Shown here: one piece after another, positions 1 to 9,573 of the stretch
Layout of the letters: each line of letters opens with the position of its first letter
Numbering within the stretch: position 1 is the first letter of the stretch
DNA from: Bacteroidota bacterium
GTDB lineage: Bacteria; Bacteroidota; Bacteroidia; Chitinophagales; Chitinophagaceae
Reading direction: 5' to 3'
NCBI GenBank assembly: GCA_023386045.1
Contig: JAEWKK010000034.1
Location: 21,475 to 85,474, forward strand
DNA: 64,000 bases
Notes under the pieces: model-generated
Told to the model about the DNA's origin: nothing
The model's input: the letters and a program-made list of their open reading frames with translations, nothing else
The model's database searches: none
Program-made: the position numbers and the translations under genes

Positions 1-1
1 C

Positions 2-454
2 ATTGATCTGAAACTGATCTCTCCACTACAAACCGGTTTACTTGAGGAACAGTTGCTGAATGCAAAATCCATTAAAGAAAGAATCTGCTTTCTGGATGAT
101 TATATCATTGGTTTAATCAACAGGATGAATGTCGAAAATATGGCGTTGCGATACGCAACATCGGTAATAGCAAATCATCATGAAAAGGAAGTGTTAGTGA
201 AGCTGCAAAAAGAATTAAGGATCACGGAAAGGTCTTTTCAAAGAATGTTTGAAAAGAATATTGGGCTTTCACCCAATCTTTTCAGAAGGGTTTGCCAGTT
301 CAATGCAGCCTTTATACAACTGAATCAAAGAAAGTTTGTGAAACTTTCAGACATAGCTTTTGATCATGGCTATGCAGATCAAAGCCATTATATCCGTGCC
401 TTCAAAGAATTTACCCGCCTTTCACCCTCTGATTACCTGAACTACGGCTCCTGA
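2..454 (+). CDS. AraC-family transcriptional regulator, 5' end outside window
   Basis: This is the C-terminal part of an AraC/XylS-type DNA-binding regulator. The reading frame is open from base 2 with no stop, so the true start lies left of the window. The last 100 residues form the double helix-turn-helix: a first helix pair around LRITERSFQRMF and a second around LSDIAFDHGYADQSHYIRAF, ending in the family signature FKEFTRLSPSDYL. The N-terminal sensing domain is missing, so the ligand cannot be judged. The next gene is a VOC-fold protein on the same strand, a common partner of such regulators, but co-regulation is inference. Confidence 0.85.
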   Translation: MDLKLISPLQTGLLEEQLLNAKSIKERICFLDDYIIGLINRMNVENMALRYATSVIANHHEKEVLVKLQKELRITERSFQRMFEKNIGLSPNLFRRVCQFNAAFIQLNQRKFVKLSDIAFDHGYADQSHYIRAFKEFTRLSPSDYLNYGS

Positions 455-536
455 AAAGGATTGTCGGTTTTGTTCTATTCTGGTTTTAAGTACCCTGATA
501 TTTTTGCCAGACATTCATCATTTAAAAAACTTAGAA

Positions 537-959
537 ATGTCAACTACAATGTATCCCTGTTTATGGTTCGACGGCAAAGCAAAAGAAGCCGCGGAATTTT
601 ACTGCTCTGTATTTAAAAACTCAAAGATCACTGCCGAAAATCCAATGGTAGTCAGATTTGAACTGAATGGAAATCCTTTCATGGCATTGAATGGAGGACC
701 TCAATACCAGTTCACACCGGCTACTTCTTTTGTGATTGAATGCCAGAACCAGGAGGAAATCGATTATTACTGGGAAAAACTGGGGAAGGATGGTCGTTAC
801 GACAAGTGTGGATGGTTACAGGATCAATATGGCCTTTCCTGGCAGGTTGTTCCAGTTGTTCTAGGTAAGCTGATGTCTGATCCTGATAAAGCTCCAAGAG
901 TGGTTGAAGCATTTATGAAGATGTCAAAATTTGAAATACAAAAACTGGTAGATGCTTAA
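537..959 (+). CDS. VOC family protein (PhnB / 3-demethylubiquinone methyltransferase-like)
   Basis: A 140-residue single-domain protein of the glyoxalase/bleomycin-resistance (VOC) fold. Recognisable blocks are YPCLWFDGKAKEAAEFY at the N-terminus, FMALNGGP in the middle, and CGWLQDQYGLSWQVVP followed by LMSDPDKAPRVVEAFMKM at the end, which is the usual PhnB-like tail. The frame extends upstream to a TTG at 504, but the ATG at 537 begins where family members begin (MSTTMYPCLWF), so I use it. The substrate cannot be told from sequence. It follows the AraC gene by 82 bp and ends at a convergent terminator shared with purL. Confidence 0.85.
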   Translation: MSTTMYPCLWFDGKAKEAAEFYCSVFKNSKITAENPMVVRFELNGNPFMALNGGPQYQFTPATSFVIECQNQEEIDYYWEKLGKDGRYDKCGWLQDQYGLSWQVVPVVLGKLMSDPDKAPRVVEAFMKMSKFEIQKLVDA

Positions 960-991
960 TAGAATTTCTTGTGTTGATTTGATACATAAAA

Positions 992-1019
992 AAACAGGTA
1001 TCTCTTTGGATACCTGTTT
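992..1019. terminator. Bidirectional terminator between VOC gene and purL
   Basis: An 11-bp perfect stem (AAACAGGTATC paired with GATACCTGTTT) with a 6-base loop. It has an A-run on the left and a T-rich stretch on the right, so it can stop transcription from both convergent genes. Confidence 0.8.
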
Positions 1020-1038
1020 CGATTTTTTATTCTAAACA

Positions 1039-3279
1039 TCAGATCATTCCAAGTGCTCCCTCTGAAGCCAGTTCTTTTGCCAGCTTGTTTTCAATGGCGG
1101 TATCATACATATCTTTCCAGTTCTCAATATGCCCCCAGTCCTCACCATTAATTTTGATCTGTCCCGAAGTAACAGATCCCAGCAAACTATAAGCAATACC
1201 TGAAGTACGGATCACTTCCATGAAATGATCAAAATTTTCCTTGGATACAGAGACCACTATCCTGCTTTGTGCTTCACCAAAAAGAAAGGCATCTTTCCTG
1301 ATTCCTTCGGCTGTTGTAATGTCAAAGCCAAATGAACGGGTAAAGCCTGATTCTGCAAGCGTGGTAAACAAACCACCTTCACTGACATCATGAGCACTGC
1401 TGATCGCATTCTCTGCAATCAGTTGCTTTATCAATTCCTGCAGTCTGAATTCTTCCTCCAGGTCAAAATGTGGAGCAGGTGAAAGAGAAACTCCTGCGAT
1501 CTTACTCAGGTATTGAGAGCTGCTGATATCATTCCTGCTGTTTCCGATCAAAAATATCTGGTTGCCTTCTTCTTTAAAATGAAGCGTCATCCTTTTATTA
1601 AATTTCTCCAGCAATCCCACCATACCAATCGTTGGTGTCGGGAATACAGGACCATCAGGATTCTGGTTGTAAAAACTTACGTTTCCACCGGTTACCGGTG
1701 TATCAAAACGTCGGCAGGCTTCACCCATTCCTTTTACTGCATGAACAAACTGGTAATAGACCTGTGGATCAAAAGGATTTCCAAAATTGAGACAGTTAGT
1801 AACGCCCAGGGGCTGTCCTCCACTGCATACAATATTTCTCGCTGCTTCTGCCACTGCGATCATTGCACCTTTATAAGGATCTGCATGAACATAACGGCTG
1901 TTGCAATCTACAGTCACAGCCAGAGCAGTTCCTGTTTCTCTCACCAGTACAATCGCTGCATCTGTTGGATTGTTGGTAGAAGCATTGTTAGTTCCCACCA
2001 TACTGTCATACTGAGTGGTGATCCATCTTTTTGAAGCAATGCTTGGAAGCTGGATGATCTTTTCTGCTACTGATCTGATGTCTTTAGGTTCCTGAACCTG
2101 GCTGATGTCAAATTTTTTGACCTCGTTGAAATAAGAAGGCTCCCTGTATTCCCTGTCGTATTGAGGTGCACCGCCACCCAGAACCAATTCCTGTGCAGGG
2201 ATCTGTGCTTCCAGGTTTCCGGCAATATAAAAACTCAGCAAACCATCATCTGTGACTTCACCAATAACTGCGCTTTCCAGGTCCCATTTATCAAATACTT
2301 TTTTTACTTCTGCTTCTTTGCCTTTTTGTACTACCAGCAACATCCTTTCCTGGCTTTCACTCAACAGCAGTTCCCATGCTTTCATGTTCTGCTGTCGCGT
2401 AGGTACCTTATCAAGATCAATACGCATACCCACTTCTCCTTTCGCACTCATTTCCGCTGTTGAACAAATGATCCCGGCAGCACCCATATCCTGCATACCA
2501 ACTACGGCGCCGGTTTCAATGACTTCGAGACAGGCTTCAAGTAATTTCTTTTCCTGGAAAGGATCACCTACCTGCACAGCCGGTAATTCTTCCGTGCTTT
2601 CTTCAGTAATATCAGCTGAAGCAAATGAAGCACCACCAATACCATCCTTACCGGTTGCACTGCCCACATACATCACGGGATTGCCCAACCCTTCCGCTGT
2701 TGCGGAAACTGTTTTGCCCACTTTCACAATACCCACACTCATGGCATTTACCAGTGGATTGGTATGATAACATTCATCAAAATAAATTTCACCACCCACA
2801 GTTGGTACGCCAAAGCAATTCCCATAATGACCAATGCCATGAACAACGCCTGCAAGAAGGTGTTGCGTTTTGGCTTCATCCAGGTTACCAAATCTGAGTG
2901 AATTCAATGCCGCAATAGGACGTGCACCCATGGTAAAGATGTCGCGGTGAATACCACCAACACCAGTTGCTGCTCCCTGGAAAGGCTCGATGGCAGAAGG
3001 GTGATTGTGTGATTCGATCTTAAATACTACGCCATAACCACCGCCAATATCCATCAGGCCAGCATTTTCCTCACCTGCTTTTACCAGCATCCTGCCACCT
3101 TCCCTTGGAAGTGTCTTGAGCCATTTGATGCTGTTCTTATAACTGCAATGCTCACTCCACATTCCAGAAAAAGCACATAGCTCGTTGAAGTTGGGTGTTC
3201 TTCCGAGTTTTTGTTTGATCAGTTCAAATTCTTCTTCGGTAAGACGTAACTGTTGCGCGGTTTTAACTGTGATCTCCAT
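1039..3279 (-). CDS. purL: Phosphoribosylformylglycinamidine synthase subunit PurL
   Basis: The synthase subunit of FGAM synthetase, step 4 of purine biosynthesis: ATP-dependent conversion of FGAR to FGAM in the cytoplasm. At 746 residues it is the small-type PurL, which in characterised bacteria needs separate PurS and PurQ subunits; neither is in this window. Visible landmarks are the N-terminal linker with MWSEHCSYKNSIKWL (catalytic His region), the ATP/Mg block ESHNHPSAIEPFQGAATGVGG, the second AIRS-like half with VTGGNVSFYNQN, and a C-terminal AHDVSEGG glycine-rich motif. The ATG at 3279 gives the expected N-terminus. It is monocistronic here, with its own terminator and a good -7 promoter element upstream. 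Confidence 0.97.
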   Translation of the reverse strand: MEITVKTAQQLRLTEEEFELIKQKLGRTPNFNELCAFSGMWSEHCSYKNSIKWLKTLPREGGRMLVKAGEENAGLMDIGGGYGVVFKIESHNHPSAIEPFQGAATGVGGIHRDIFTMGARPIAALNSLRFGNLDEAKTQHLLAGVVHGIGHYGNCFGVPTVGGEIYFDECYHTNPLVNAMSVGIVKVGKTVSATAEGLGNPVMYVGSATGKDGIGGASFASADITEESTEELPAVQVGDPFQEKKLLEACLEVIETGAVVGMQDMGAAGIICSTAEMSAKGEVGMRIDLDKVPTRQQNMKAWELLLSESQERMLLVVQKGKEAEVKKVFDKWDLESAVIGEVTDDGLLSFYIAGNLEAQIPAQELVLGGGAPQYDREYREPSYFNEVKKFDISQVQEPKDIRSVAEKIIQLPSIASKRWITTQYDSMVGTNNASTNNPTDAAIVLVRETGTALAVTVDCNSRYVHADPYKGAMIAVAEAARNIVCSGGQPLGVTNCLNFGNPFDPQVYYQFVHAVKGMGEACRRFDTPVTGGNVSFYNQNPDGPVFPTPTIGMVGLLEKFNKRMTLHFKEEGNQIFLIGNSRNDISSSQYLSKIAGVSLSPAPHFDLEEEFRLQELIKQLIAENAISSAHDVSEGGLFTTLAESGFTRSFGFDITTAEGIRKDAFLFGEAQSRIVVSVSKENFDHFMEVIRTSGIAYSLLGSVTSGQIKINGEDWGHIENWKDMYDTAIENKLAKELASEGALGMI

Positions 3280-3308
3280 AATTAATCAAAGAAATTCAAA
3301 ATGAATGG

Positions 3309-3316
3309 CAAAGCTA
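3309..3316 (-). promoter_or_regulatory. Candidate -7 promoter element for purL
   Basis: On the minus strand this reads TAGCTTTG, an exact match to the Bacteroidota -7 consensus TAnnTTTG, 30 bp before the purL start. At the expected distance upstream I find only a weak -33 box, so this is a half-supported promoter. Confidence 0.4.
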
Positions 3317-3403
3317 AGAACTCACTCCCGAGTGACAGTGATTTTTTATAAGGAAGAGTGTGGATAAGATTTTCTATTTTGTGCCGATTAAATCAGGAAC
3401 TGC

Positions 3404-4690
3404 TTGGAGCATTTGTTGTTTGCCGGATATCTTGTTCTTTTTGCCTGGATCATTACCAAAATAAAATTCTTTACGAATTCAGGACTTACCCACTCGCAAC
3501 TGATCCTTCTTTTTTTACTTAAGGTCATGGCCGGGATTTTCTATGGCTGGATCGGAGTGTATTATGGACAGATGGCTCAAATGATCGATACCTGGGGATA
3601 TCATTATGAAAGTCTGCGTGAATATGAAGTCCTACGCCAGCATCCCTTTGATTTTTTCACGAATATCTTTCGTTCGGGTTATGATCACGGCTATTCCAAT
3701 TTTTTCTCTACACATAATTCCTGGTGGAATGATATCAAAGGGACCTTCCTCATTAAATTGATGGCCCTTTTTAATATGTTCACATTTGGTCATTATTATG
3801 TGAATGTGATCTTTATCTGCTTCCTGACTTTTTTTGGACCGGTGGCTATTTATCGTGTCATGAAACATATTTTTCCAGGAAGGAAGATCCAGGTTTTGAT
3901 CGCCACCTTTCTCCTGCCTTCATTTTTGTACTGGACCAGCGGATTACATAAGGAGGGATTGATCTTCACCGGCCTGGCCCTGATGATTTATGCGATTTAT
4001 TTCGGATTCAGGGACGGCCATTTTTCATGGAAACACTATCTCGTTATCCTGCTCGGATTCCTGCTGGTACTGGTGTTGCGGAATTTTCTGATCATCACCA
4101 TTCTGCCTGCGCTTCTTGCATGGATCCTCTCAGAAAAATTGAAAAACAAATGGAAACCTTTGGGAGTTTATGCTGTTGTCACCCTGGTTTTTATCGCACT
4201 GTTTTTTTCGACGAGATTCGTTAGTGGAAAATTTGACCTGCCACAGGCTACGGTCAATAAGCAGGAGGAATTCCTGAAATTAGGTGGAGGATCGGCAGTT
4301 GAGGTAAAGAGACTGGAACCGAATTTCACCAGTTTTGTTTCCAACGCACCACAGGCCCTTGCCCTGAGCCTGATCAGGCCTTATCCTTCCGATGTAAAAC
4401 ACCTTCTTTCCCTGGCAGCAGCTTTGGAAATCAACCTGCTCCTGGTCCTTTTTCTTTGTTTTCTGATCTGGAGAAAAAATGGTGTTCCTCTTTCTCCTTT
4501 TTTATTATTCTGTCTTTTACTCTCCTTCAGCATCCTCATGATGATCGGCTATACCGTCAATATCCTGGGTGCCATTGTTCGTTACAGGAGCATCATCCTG
4601 CCTTTTTTAGCCATTCCAATGATCGCTATGATCAACTGGCAAAGAATTGGACAGGTTTTGGCAGGAAATATTATAGATAAAAATAATTAA
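3404..4690 (+). CDS. Multi-pass membrane protein of unknown function
   Basis: A 428-residue protein dominated by hydrophobic stretches; I count about ten likely membrane helices, for example near residues 5-20, 28-50, 125-150, 165-185, 190-215 and 235-260, with the last ones ending in a short hydrophilic tail. A polar loop near residues 60-110 is rich in Tyr, His and Trp. The overall look recalls EpsG/Wzy-like polysaccharide polymerases or glycosyltransferases of the C superfamily, but I see no diagnostic motif and do not assign a function. The start is a TTG at 3404; an in-frame stop at 3389-3391 excludes anything longer. It stands alone between purL and the glutamine synthetase gene. Confidence 0.75.
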   Translation: MEHLLFAGYLVLFAWIITKIKFFTNSGLTHSQLILLFLLKVMAGIFYGWIGVYYGQMAQMIDTWGYHYESLREYEVLRQHPFDFFTNIFRSGYDHGYSNFFSTHNSWWNDIKGTFLIKLMALFNMFTFGHYYVNVIFICFLTFFGPVAIYRVMKHIFPGRKIQVLIATFLLPSFLYWTSGLHKEGLIFTGLALMIYAIYFGFRDGHFSWKHYLVILLGFLLVLVLRNFLIITILPALLAWILSEKLKNKWKPLGVYAVVTLVFIALFFSTRFVSGKFDLPQATVNKQEEFLKLGGGSAVEVKRLEPNFTSFVSNAPQALALSLIRPYPSDVKHLLSLAAALEINLLLVLFLCFLIWRKNGVPLSPFLLFCLLLSFSILMMIGYTVNILGAIVRYRSIILPFLAIPMIAMINWQRIGQVLAGNIIDKNN

Positions 4691-4840
4691 TGATTTTTTC
4701 TTGAGAACCCCCATCTTAACTCAACTATAGGGCAAAATTTTTCAATTATTTTCCACTTTCCATGTATTTTTCTGCACATTTGAACTATTTTTTTAAAAGT
4801 TTCCCTGACAAAATCTTTTATTTGCATCAAATTAAATTTT

Positions 4841-7030
4841 ATGTCCCTTCGCTTTAATGCCCTCAAAAACCTGCTGAACGCGGAAAGGGTTCAACCAGAG
4901 AGCTGTACCAAGATCACTCCCATTTTTGCTGAAAATGTATTTACCCACCAGGTTGCCCGACAATTCCTGAGTGATGAAGCTTATAAAAGTTTGATGGGTT
5001 CTATCAGGTCCGGACAGAAGATTGACCGTGGCATGGCCGCACAAATTGCCAATGGAATCAGGGCATGGGCAGAAAGCAAGGGTGTTACCCACTTTACACA
5101 TTGGTTCCAGCCACTTACCGGCACAACGGCTGAAAAACATGATTCTTTTTTCACGCTTAAAAGCGATGGAACACCCATAGAACAATTTGAAGGTGATGCA
5201 CTCATCCAACAGGAACCAGATGCTTCTTCTTTCCCAAGCGGTGGTTTGCGTGCTACTTTTGAAGCCCGCGGCTATACAGCCTGGGATCCTTCTTCACCCG
5301 CCTTTATCATGGACATTGGACTTGGAAAAACACTTTGCATTCCTACCCTTTTCATTTCATATACCGGTGAATCCCTTGACTATAAAGCTCCATTGCTCAA
5401 AGCCCTCGAAGCGGTGAACAATGCAGCGGTTGACGTTTGTAATTATTTTGACAGGAATGTTACCCGCGTTACTCCAACCCTTGGCTGGGAACAGGAATAT
5501 TTTGTAGTGGATGAAGGATTGTTCAATGCCCGCCCCGACCTGATTGCCTGCGGAAGAACTGTTTTTGGACACAATCCTGCTAAAGGACAACAACTGGAAG
5601 ACCATTATTTTGGTTCTATTCCTGAAAGAGTATATGCCTTCATGCGTGATTTCGAAACAGAATCCTATCGCCTGGGTATTCCTCTGCGCACCCGTCATAA
5701 CGAGGTAGCACCAGCGCAGTTTGAGTGTGCTCCCATTTTTGAAGAAGCCAACCTCGCCGTTGACCACAATACTTTATTGATGGATGTGATGACCCGCGTG
5801 GCAGCACGTCACCGCCTCAGGGTATTGCTCCACGAAAAACCATTTGCAGGCATCAATGGCAGCGGAAAGCACAATAACTGGAGCCTGGCAACAGATACCG
5901 GTGTGAACCTGCTGGCTCCCGGCAAAACGCCAAAGACCAACCTGATGTTCCTGGCATTCTTTGTCAATGCCATCAAAGCCGTTCATGATTATGCAGACCT
6001 GCTGAGAGCAGCCATCGCCTCTGCCAGCAATGATTTCCGCCTGGGTGCCAACGAAGCGCCACCCGCTATCATTTCTGTTTTCATCGGACAGTATCTTACC
6101 AAGGTGTTGAATGATGTGAAGCAAAGAGTAACAGAAAGCATGGACGAAACAGATGAAAGCATGCTTAAGATGGACATTCACAGGAGCATTCCAGAATTGC
6201 TGCTTGACAATACCGATCGTAACCGTACATCACCATTTGCCTTCACTGGGAATAAATTTGAATTCCGTGCTGTGGGTTCCTCAGCCAATTGCGCTAATGC
6301 CATGACGGTATTGAATACAATTATGGCCGAAACTCTCAAGACATTTAAAAAAGATGTGGACGCGCATATTGAGAAAGGTGAAAAGAAAGAGATCGCCATC
6401 ATGCACACCATTCGCGAATACATTGTAAGCAGTGAAAAGATCCTTTTTGAAGGTGATGGCTACAGCGAAGAGTGGGAAAAAGAAGCTGCACGCCGTGGGC
6501 TGCCTAATGTAAAAACCACTCCATTGGCTCTTGATGCAATGGTTACCAGCAAGGCAAAGCAGTTATTTGAAGGCAATAACATTTACACGCATGCAGAACT
6601 CGAAGCAAGGCACGAGATTGAGCTCGAGAAATACATCAAGAAAGTACAGATCGAAAGCCGTCTGATGGTAGAATTGGCATCTACACATGTAATGCCCGCT
6701 GCGATCAATTACCAGAACAAACTGATCGCGAATATCCGTGGCCTGAAAGAGGTAGGACTTGCAGAAGGCGCCTGTACACAAAGAACACAGATGCTCACAA
6801 AGCTATCAGAGCATATCAATAAGGTAAGTGAACTGACAGAAGCCATGACCGAAGCAAGAAAGGTAGCTAACAATATCTCAGATAACAGGGAGAAAGCCAT
6901 TGCTTATTGCAGTGATGTCAAGGAGAAGTATTTTGATACACTTCGTTACCATGTAGATAAGCTGGAACAACTGGTAGATGATAATGACTGGAATCTTCCC
7001 AAGTACAGGGAACTGGTTTTCCTGCGCTGA
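4841..7030 (+). CDS. glnN: Type III glutamine synthetase
   Basis: A 729-residue glutamine synthetase III, which forms glutamine from glutamate, ammonia and ATP. The length (about 730, against about 470 for GSI) and the N-terminal extension with FAENVFTHQVARQFL and FTHWFQPLTGTTAEKHDSF identify type III. The catalytic barrel shows GWEQEYFVVDE, RTRHNEVAPAQFE, NGSGKHNNWSLAT and NRTSPFAFTGNKFEFRAVG, carrying the metal-binding Glu and His residues and the substrate Arg. A long C-terminal helical region follows, as is normal for the family. It starts with ATG after an AT-rich leader and ends at a strong terminator. Bacteroidota use this enzyme as their main glutamine synthetase. Confidence 0.96.
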   Translation: MSLRFNALKNLLNAERVQPESCTKITPIFAENVFTHQVARQFLSDEAYKSLMGSIRSGQKIDRGMAAQIANGIRAWAESKGVTHFTHWFQPLTGTTAEKHDSFFTLKSDGTPIEQFEGDALIQQEPDASSFPSGGLRATFEARGYTAWDPSSPAFIMDIGLGKTLCIPTLFISYTGESLDYKAPLLKALEAVNNAAVDVCNYFDRNVTRVTPTLGWEQEYFVVDEGLFNARPDLIACGRTVFGHNPAKGQQLEDHYFGSIPERVYAFMRDFETESYRLGIPLRTRHNEVAPAQFECAPIFEEANLAVDHNTLLMDVMTRVAARHRLRVLLHEKPFAGINGSGKHNNWSLATDTGVNLLAPGKTPKTNLMFLAFFVNAIKAVHDYADLLRAAIASASNDFRLGANEAPPAIISVFIGQYLTKVLNDVKQRVTESMDETDESMLKMDIHRSIPELLLDNTDRNRTSPFAFTGNKFEFRAVGSSANCANAMTVLNTIMAETLKTFKKDVDAHIEKGEKKEIAIMHTIREYIVSSEKILFEGDGYSEEWEKEAARRGLPNVKTTPLALDAMVTSKAKQLFEGNNIYTHAELEARHEIELEKYIKKVQIESRLMVELASTHVMPAAINYQNKLIANIRGLKEVGLAEGACTQRTQMLTKLSEHINKVSELTEAMTEARKVANNISDNREKAIAYCSDVKEKYFDTLRYHVDKLEQLVDDNDWNLPKYRELVFLR

Positions 7031-7040
7031 TAAAATTTAA

Positions 7041-7071
7041 AAATCCTCTTCACCCCGAAGAGGATTTTTTT
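7041..7071 (+). terminator. Terminator of glnN
   Basis: A 10-bp stem (AAATCCTCTT with AAGAGGATTT), loop CACCCCG, and a run of T directly after. It lies 10 bp past the glnN stop codon. Confidence 0.85.
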
Positions 7072-7092
7072 TGCCTGCACATTTCAAGTGCA

Positions 7093-7197
7093 TTAGTAAA
7101 ACAGCACCGTAAGTATGATCACGGTTGCTACCAAAGCTGAAATGGCCAATACGCTTTGGTTCGTTTCATCCTGGAGTAAAGAATTGATTCGTTTCAT
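7093..7197 (-). CDS. Putative 34-residue single-span membrane protein
   Basis: A short frame with an ATG start (7197) and TAA stop (7093). The product begins MKRINSLLQDETNQ and continues into a clean hydrophobic helix of about 19 residues, VLAISALVATVIILTVLFY, with which it ends. A charged N-terminus followed by one transmembrane span is the form of many real bacterial membrane miniproteins. About 30 bases upstream lies a small hairpin with a 6-bp stem (TCCGTA/TACGGA, 7228-7242), which may belong to its leader. There is no recognisable family. It sits alone between glnN and the ABC-F gene. I call it by its composition only; it could be chance. Confidence 0.45.
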   Translation of the reverse strand: MKRINSLLQDETNQSVLAISALVATVIILTVLFY

Positions 7198-7316
7198 AAC
7201 ACAGATTTTTAAGGTGAAGAAATAGCCTCCGTAGTTTACGGATTTTAACCTGTGTCTTCTTAAGGAAGGATCATCACAAAAGAAATAAAAGCTTTCGGTA
7301 TTTGCAATAGGCAGGA

Positions 7317-9188
7317 CTATTGAGCTATTTCACTGAGTTCCAGCCACCTCATTTCCTTTTCATCTATGAGTGAACTGATCTCTCCTATTCTTAGTGAGAG
7401 TTGCTGCAATTCTTCAAATGGAAGACTGGTATCTGAAAGTTTTTGACTGATTTCGCTTTTTTCTTTTTCCAGTGCCCTGATATCTTTTTCAAGCATCTCA
7501 AATTCCCTTTGCTCCTTGAATGAAAGTTTCTTTTTAACCGGAGCAGCTGTCACCGGCAAGGGCTCTGATTTTTTTTCTTCTATACGTACTGCTTCCTGTT
7601 GTTTTTGCCATTCGCGGAATTGTGCATAATTGCCTGGGAAATCCCTGATCTCGCCACCTCCTTCAAAAACAAATAAATGATCAACCAGGCGGTCCATAAA
7701 ATACCTGTCGTGACTCACAATCACCAGGCACCCTGGAAATTCAAGCAGGAAATTTTCAAGAACAGAAAGTGTGGGAAGATCAAGGTCATTGGTCGGCTCA
7801 TCGAGTATTAAAAAATTAGGATTACGAAAAAGTATGGTCAGCAAATGAAGCCTTCTTTTTTCACCACCACTTAGTTTACTGATGTAGGTATACTGTTGAT
7901 CGGGTGGAAATAAAAATAGATTCAGAAATTGGGCTGCACTTAATGAACCGCCGTTGGCCAGAGGAAAATTTTCAGCAATGCCTTTCACGTATTCTATCAC
8001 ACGCATGTCTTCCTTTACCTGGAGACCCATCTGTGAATAATTACCAAATACTACAGTATCCCCTATGTTCACCTTACCACTATCAGCTTTTTCAAGACCT
8101 TGTATAATATTGATAAAAGTGGATTTGCCTGCTCCGTTCTTACCTACAATTCCAACCCTTTCACCTTTTTTGAATGTATAATCAAAGCCTTTTAAAATCA
8201 CTTTATCGCCAAAGCTCTTATAGACTTTTTTCAGTTCAACTGTCTTTCCACCCAAACGACTCATCTTGCTTTGCAATTCCAGCTGTTGTTCCTGCAACTG
8301 CTGCTTTGCTTTTTTTTCTACCTCATAAAAATTATCAATGCGGCTTTTTGATTTGGTGGTTCTTGCCTTGGGTTGCTTGCGCATCCACTCGAGTTCTTTG
8401 CGGTATAAATTTCTGGCCTTGTCAATACTCGCTGCTTCACTTTCTTCCCGCTGCGCTTTTTTCTCCAGGAAATTGGCATAGTCGCCTTTATGAAAATAAA
8501 GCACACTGTTTTCCAGTTCCCACACTTCATCACAAACTGCATCGAGGAAATACCGGTCATGCGTTACCAGCAAAAGCGTGACATTTTCTTTGTTCAGGTA
8601 ATGTTCCAGCCATTCCACCATTTCAACATCCAGGTGGTTGGTAGGTTCGTCCATGATGAGCAGCACATGCTTGTGTTCAAAGCCAATATCAATCAGTGTT
8701 TTTGCCAGCGCAACCCTTTTTTTCTGGCCCCCGCTCAGTGTGGAAACCTTTTGATTGAGTTGATGAATATTCAGTTTGCCCAAAATCTGCTTCACCTTGG
8801 CATCAAAGTCCCAGGCTCTGGCTTCATCCATTTTTACCAGCAACTCAGAAACCTTTTCATCATTTCCTTCATCAACAGCAGCTTCGTACTGCTTGATCAC
8901 ATGAATGACAGGATGTGAAATATGAAAAATATTATCCAGCACGGTTGCCTGCTCATCCAGCCTGGGATCCTGTTCAAAGAAAGCCGTATCAACATCCTTG
9001 TTGATCCAGATCTTTCCTTCATCGGCGATTTCTTTACCGGCAACAATTTTAAGCAGTGTTGATTTACCAGACCCGTTTCTTGCTACCAGTGCGATCTTGT
9101 CGCCTTCTGAAATATGAAAAGAGATATGATCAAAAAGTGGTTTTATTCCGTAAGACTTTCCCAGGTTCTCTGCAGACACATAATGCAT
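7317..9188 (-). CDS. ABC-F family ATP-binding protein (Uup-like)
   Basis: A 623-residue soluble protein with two ATP-binding cassettes and no membrane segments, as in the ABC-F family that acts on the ribosome. Cassette 1 has Walker A GSGKSTLLKIVAG, signature LSGGQKKRVALAKTL and Walker B LLIMDEPTNHLD. Cassette 2 has GKNGAGKSTFINIIQG, LSGGEKRRLHLLT and LILDEPTNDLD. Between them is the charged P-site tRNA-interacting linker (WMRKQPKARTTKSKSRIDNF), and the C-terminus (from about residue 545) is a coiled coil, the combination typical of Uup. Uup-type proteins are linked to ribosome rescue and DNA stability; the exact role here is inference. Confidence 0.93.
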   Translation of the reverse strand: MHYVSAENLGKSYGIKPLFDHISFHISEGDKIALVARNGSGKSTLLKIVAGKEIADEGKIWINKDVDTAFFEQDPRLDEQATVLDNIFHISHPVIHVIKQYEAAVDEGNDEKVSELLVKMDEARAWDFDAKVKQILGKLNIHQLNQKVSTLSGGQKKRVALAKTLIDIGFEHKHVLLIMDEPTNHLDVEMVEWLEHYLNKENVTLLLVTHDRYFLDAVCDEVWELENSVLYFHKGDYANFLEKKAQREESEAASIDKARNLYRKELEWMRKQPKARTTKSKSRIDNFYEVEKKAKQQLQEQQLELQSKMSRLGGKTVELKKVYKSFGDKVILKGFDYTFKKGERVGIVGKNGAGKSTFINIIQGLEKADSGKVNIGDTVVFGNYSQMGLQVKEDMRVIEYVKGIAENFPLANGGSLSAAQFLNLFLFPPDQQYTYISKLSGGEKRRLHLLTILFRNPNFLILDEPTNDLDLPTLSVLENFLLEFPGCLVIVSHDRYFMDRLVDHLFVFEGGGEIRDFPGNYAQFREWQKQQEAVRIEEKKSEPLPVTAAPVKKKLSFKEQREFEMLEKDIRALEKEKSEISQKLSDTSLPFEELQQLSLRIGEISSLIDEKEMRWLELSEIAQ

Positions 9189-9261
9189 GCGGCAAAGGAA
9201 AGGAATATGAGAGAGATGAACAAGGAATCAAAATGTCCAGCTTTTACAATTGAATTATAGA

Positions 9262-9293
9262 TAAAAAAACAGGACCGGAAATTTCCGGTCCTG
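9262..9293 (-). terminator. Terminator of the CsbD-like gene
   Basis: A 24-base perfect palindrome (CAGGACCGGAAA and its complement, 9270-9293) followed on the minus strand by a run of T. It lies 40 bp after the stop of the CsbD-like gene. Confidence 0.8.
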
Positions 9294-9333
9294 AATCTGC
9301 ACCATAAAATGGTTCTATTTCTGTTCGGTGACA

Positions 9334-9534
9334 TTAATCCCTGTCGCGATCCAGACCCTTGATCCAATCGATTACCTGCTCTCTTGTTTTTCCAAGCCTG
9401 GTCTGCAATCGTCCATACAATTCATCTTCCTTTCCATCTTCATAACGAAGATCGTCATCCGTAAGGTCACCATGAGCCTGCTTGGCCTTGCCCTTCAGCT
9501 CATTCCATCTTCCTTTTAATTCAAGTCTGTCCAT
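9334..9534 (-). CDS. CsbD family stress protein
   Basis: A 66-residue hydrophilic protein with the CsbD/YjbJ pattern: LKGRWNELKGKAKQAHGDLTDD followed by an acidic DLRYEDGKEDELYGRLQTRLGKTREQVIDWI. CsbD-like proteins accumulate under general stress in many bacteria; their biochemical role is unknown. No signal peptide is present, so it is cytoplasmic. It has its own terminator and starts with ATG 39 bp downstream of the lipid-kinase stop codon, so it may be co-transcribed with that gene. Confidence 0.9.
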   Translation of the reverse strand: MDRLELKGRWNELKGKAKQAHGDLTDDDLRYEDGKEDELYGRLQTRLGKTREQVIDWIKGLDRDRD

Positions 9535-9573
9535 AACGATTAATTTCTTCAGTAAATAAAAAAATAGTGCCAG

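Noticed and set aside
1513..2767. Several open frames antisense to purL
   Set aside because: They lie fully inside purL, whose identity is certain, and their translations carry no recognisable domain.
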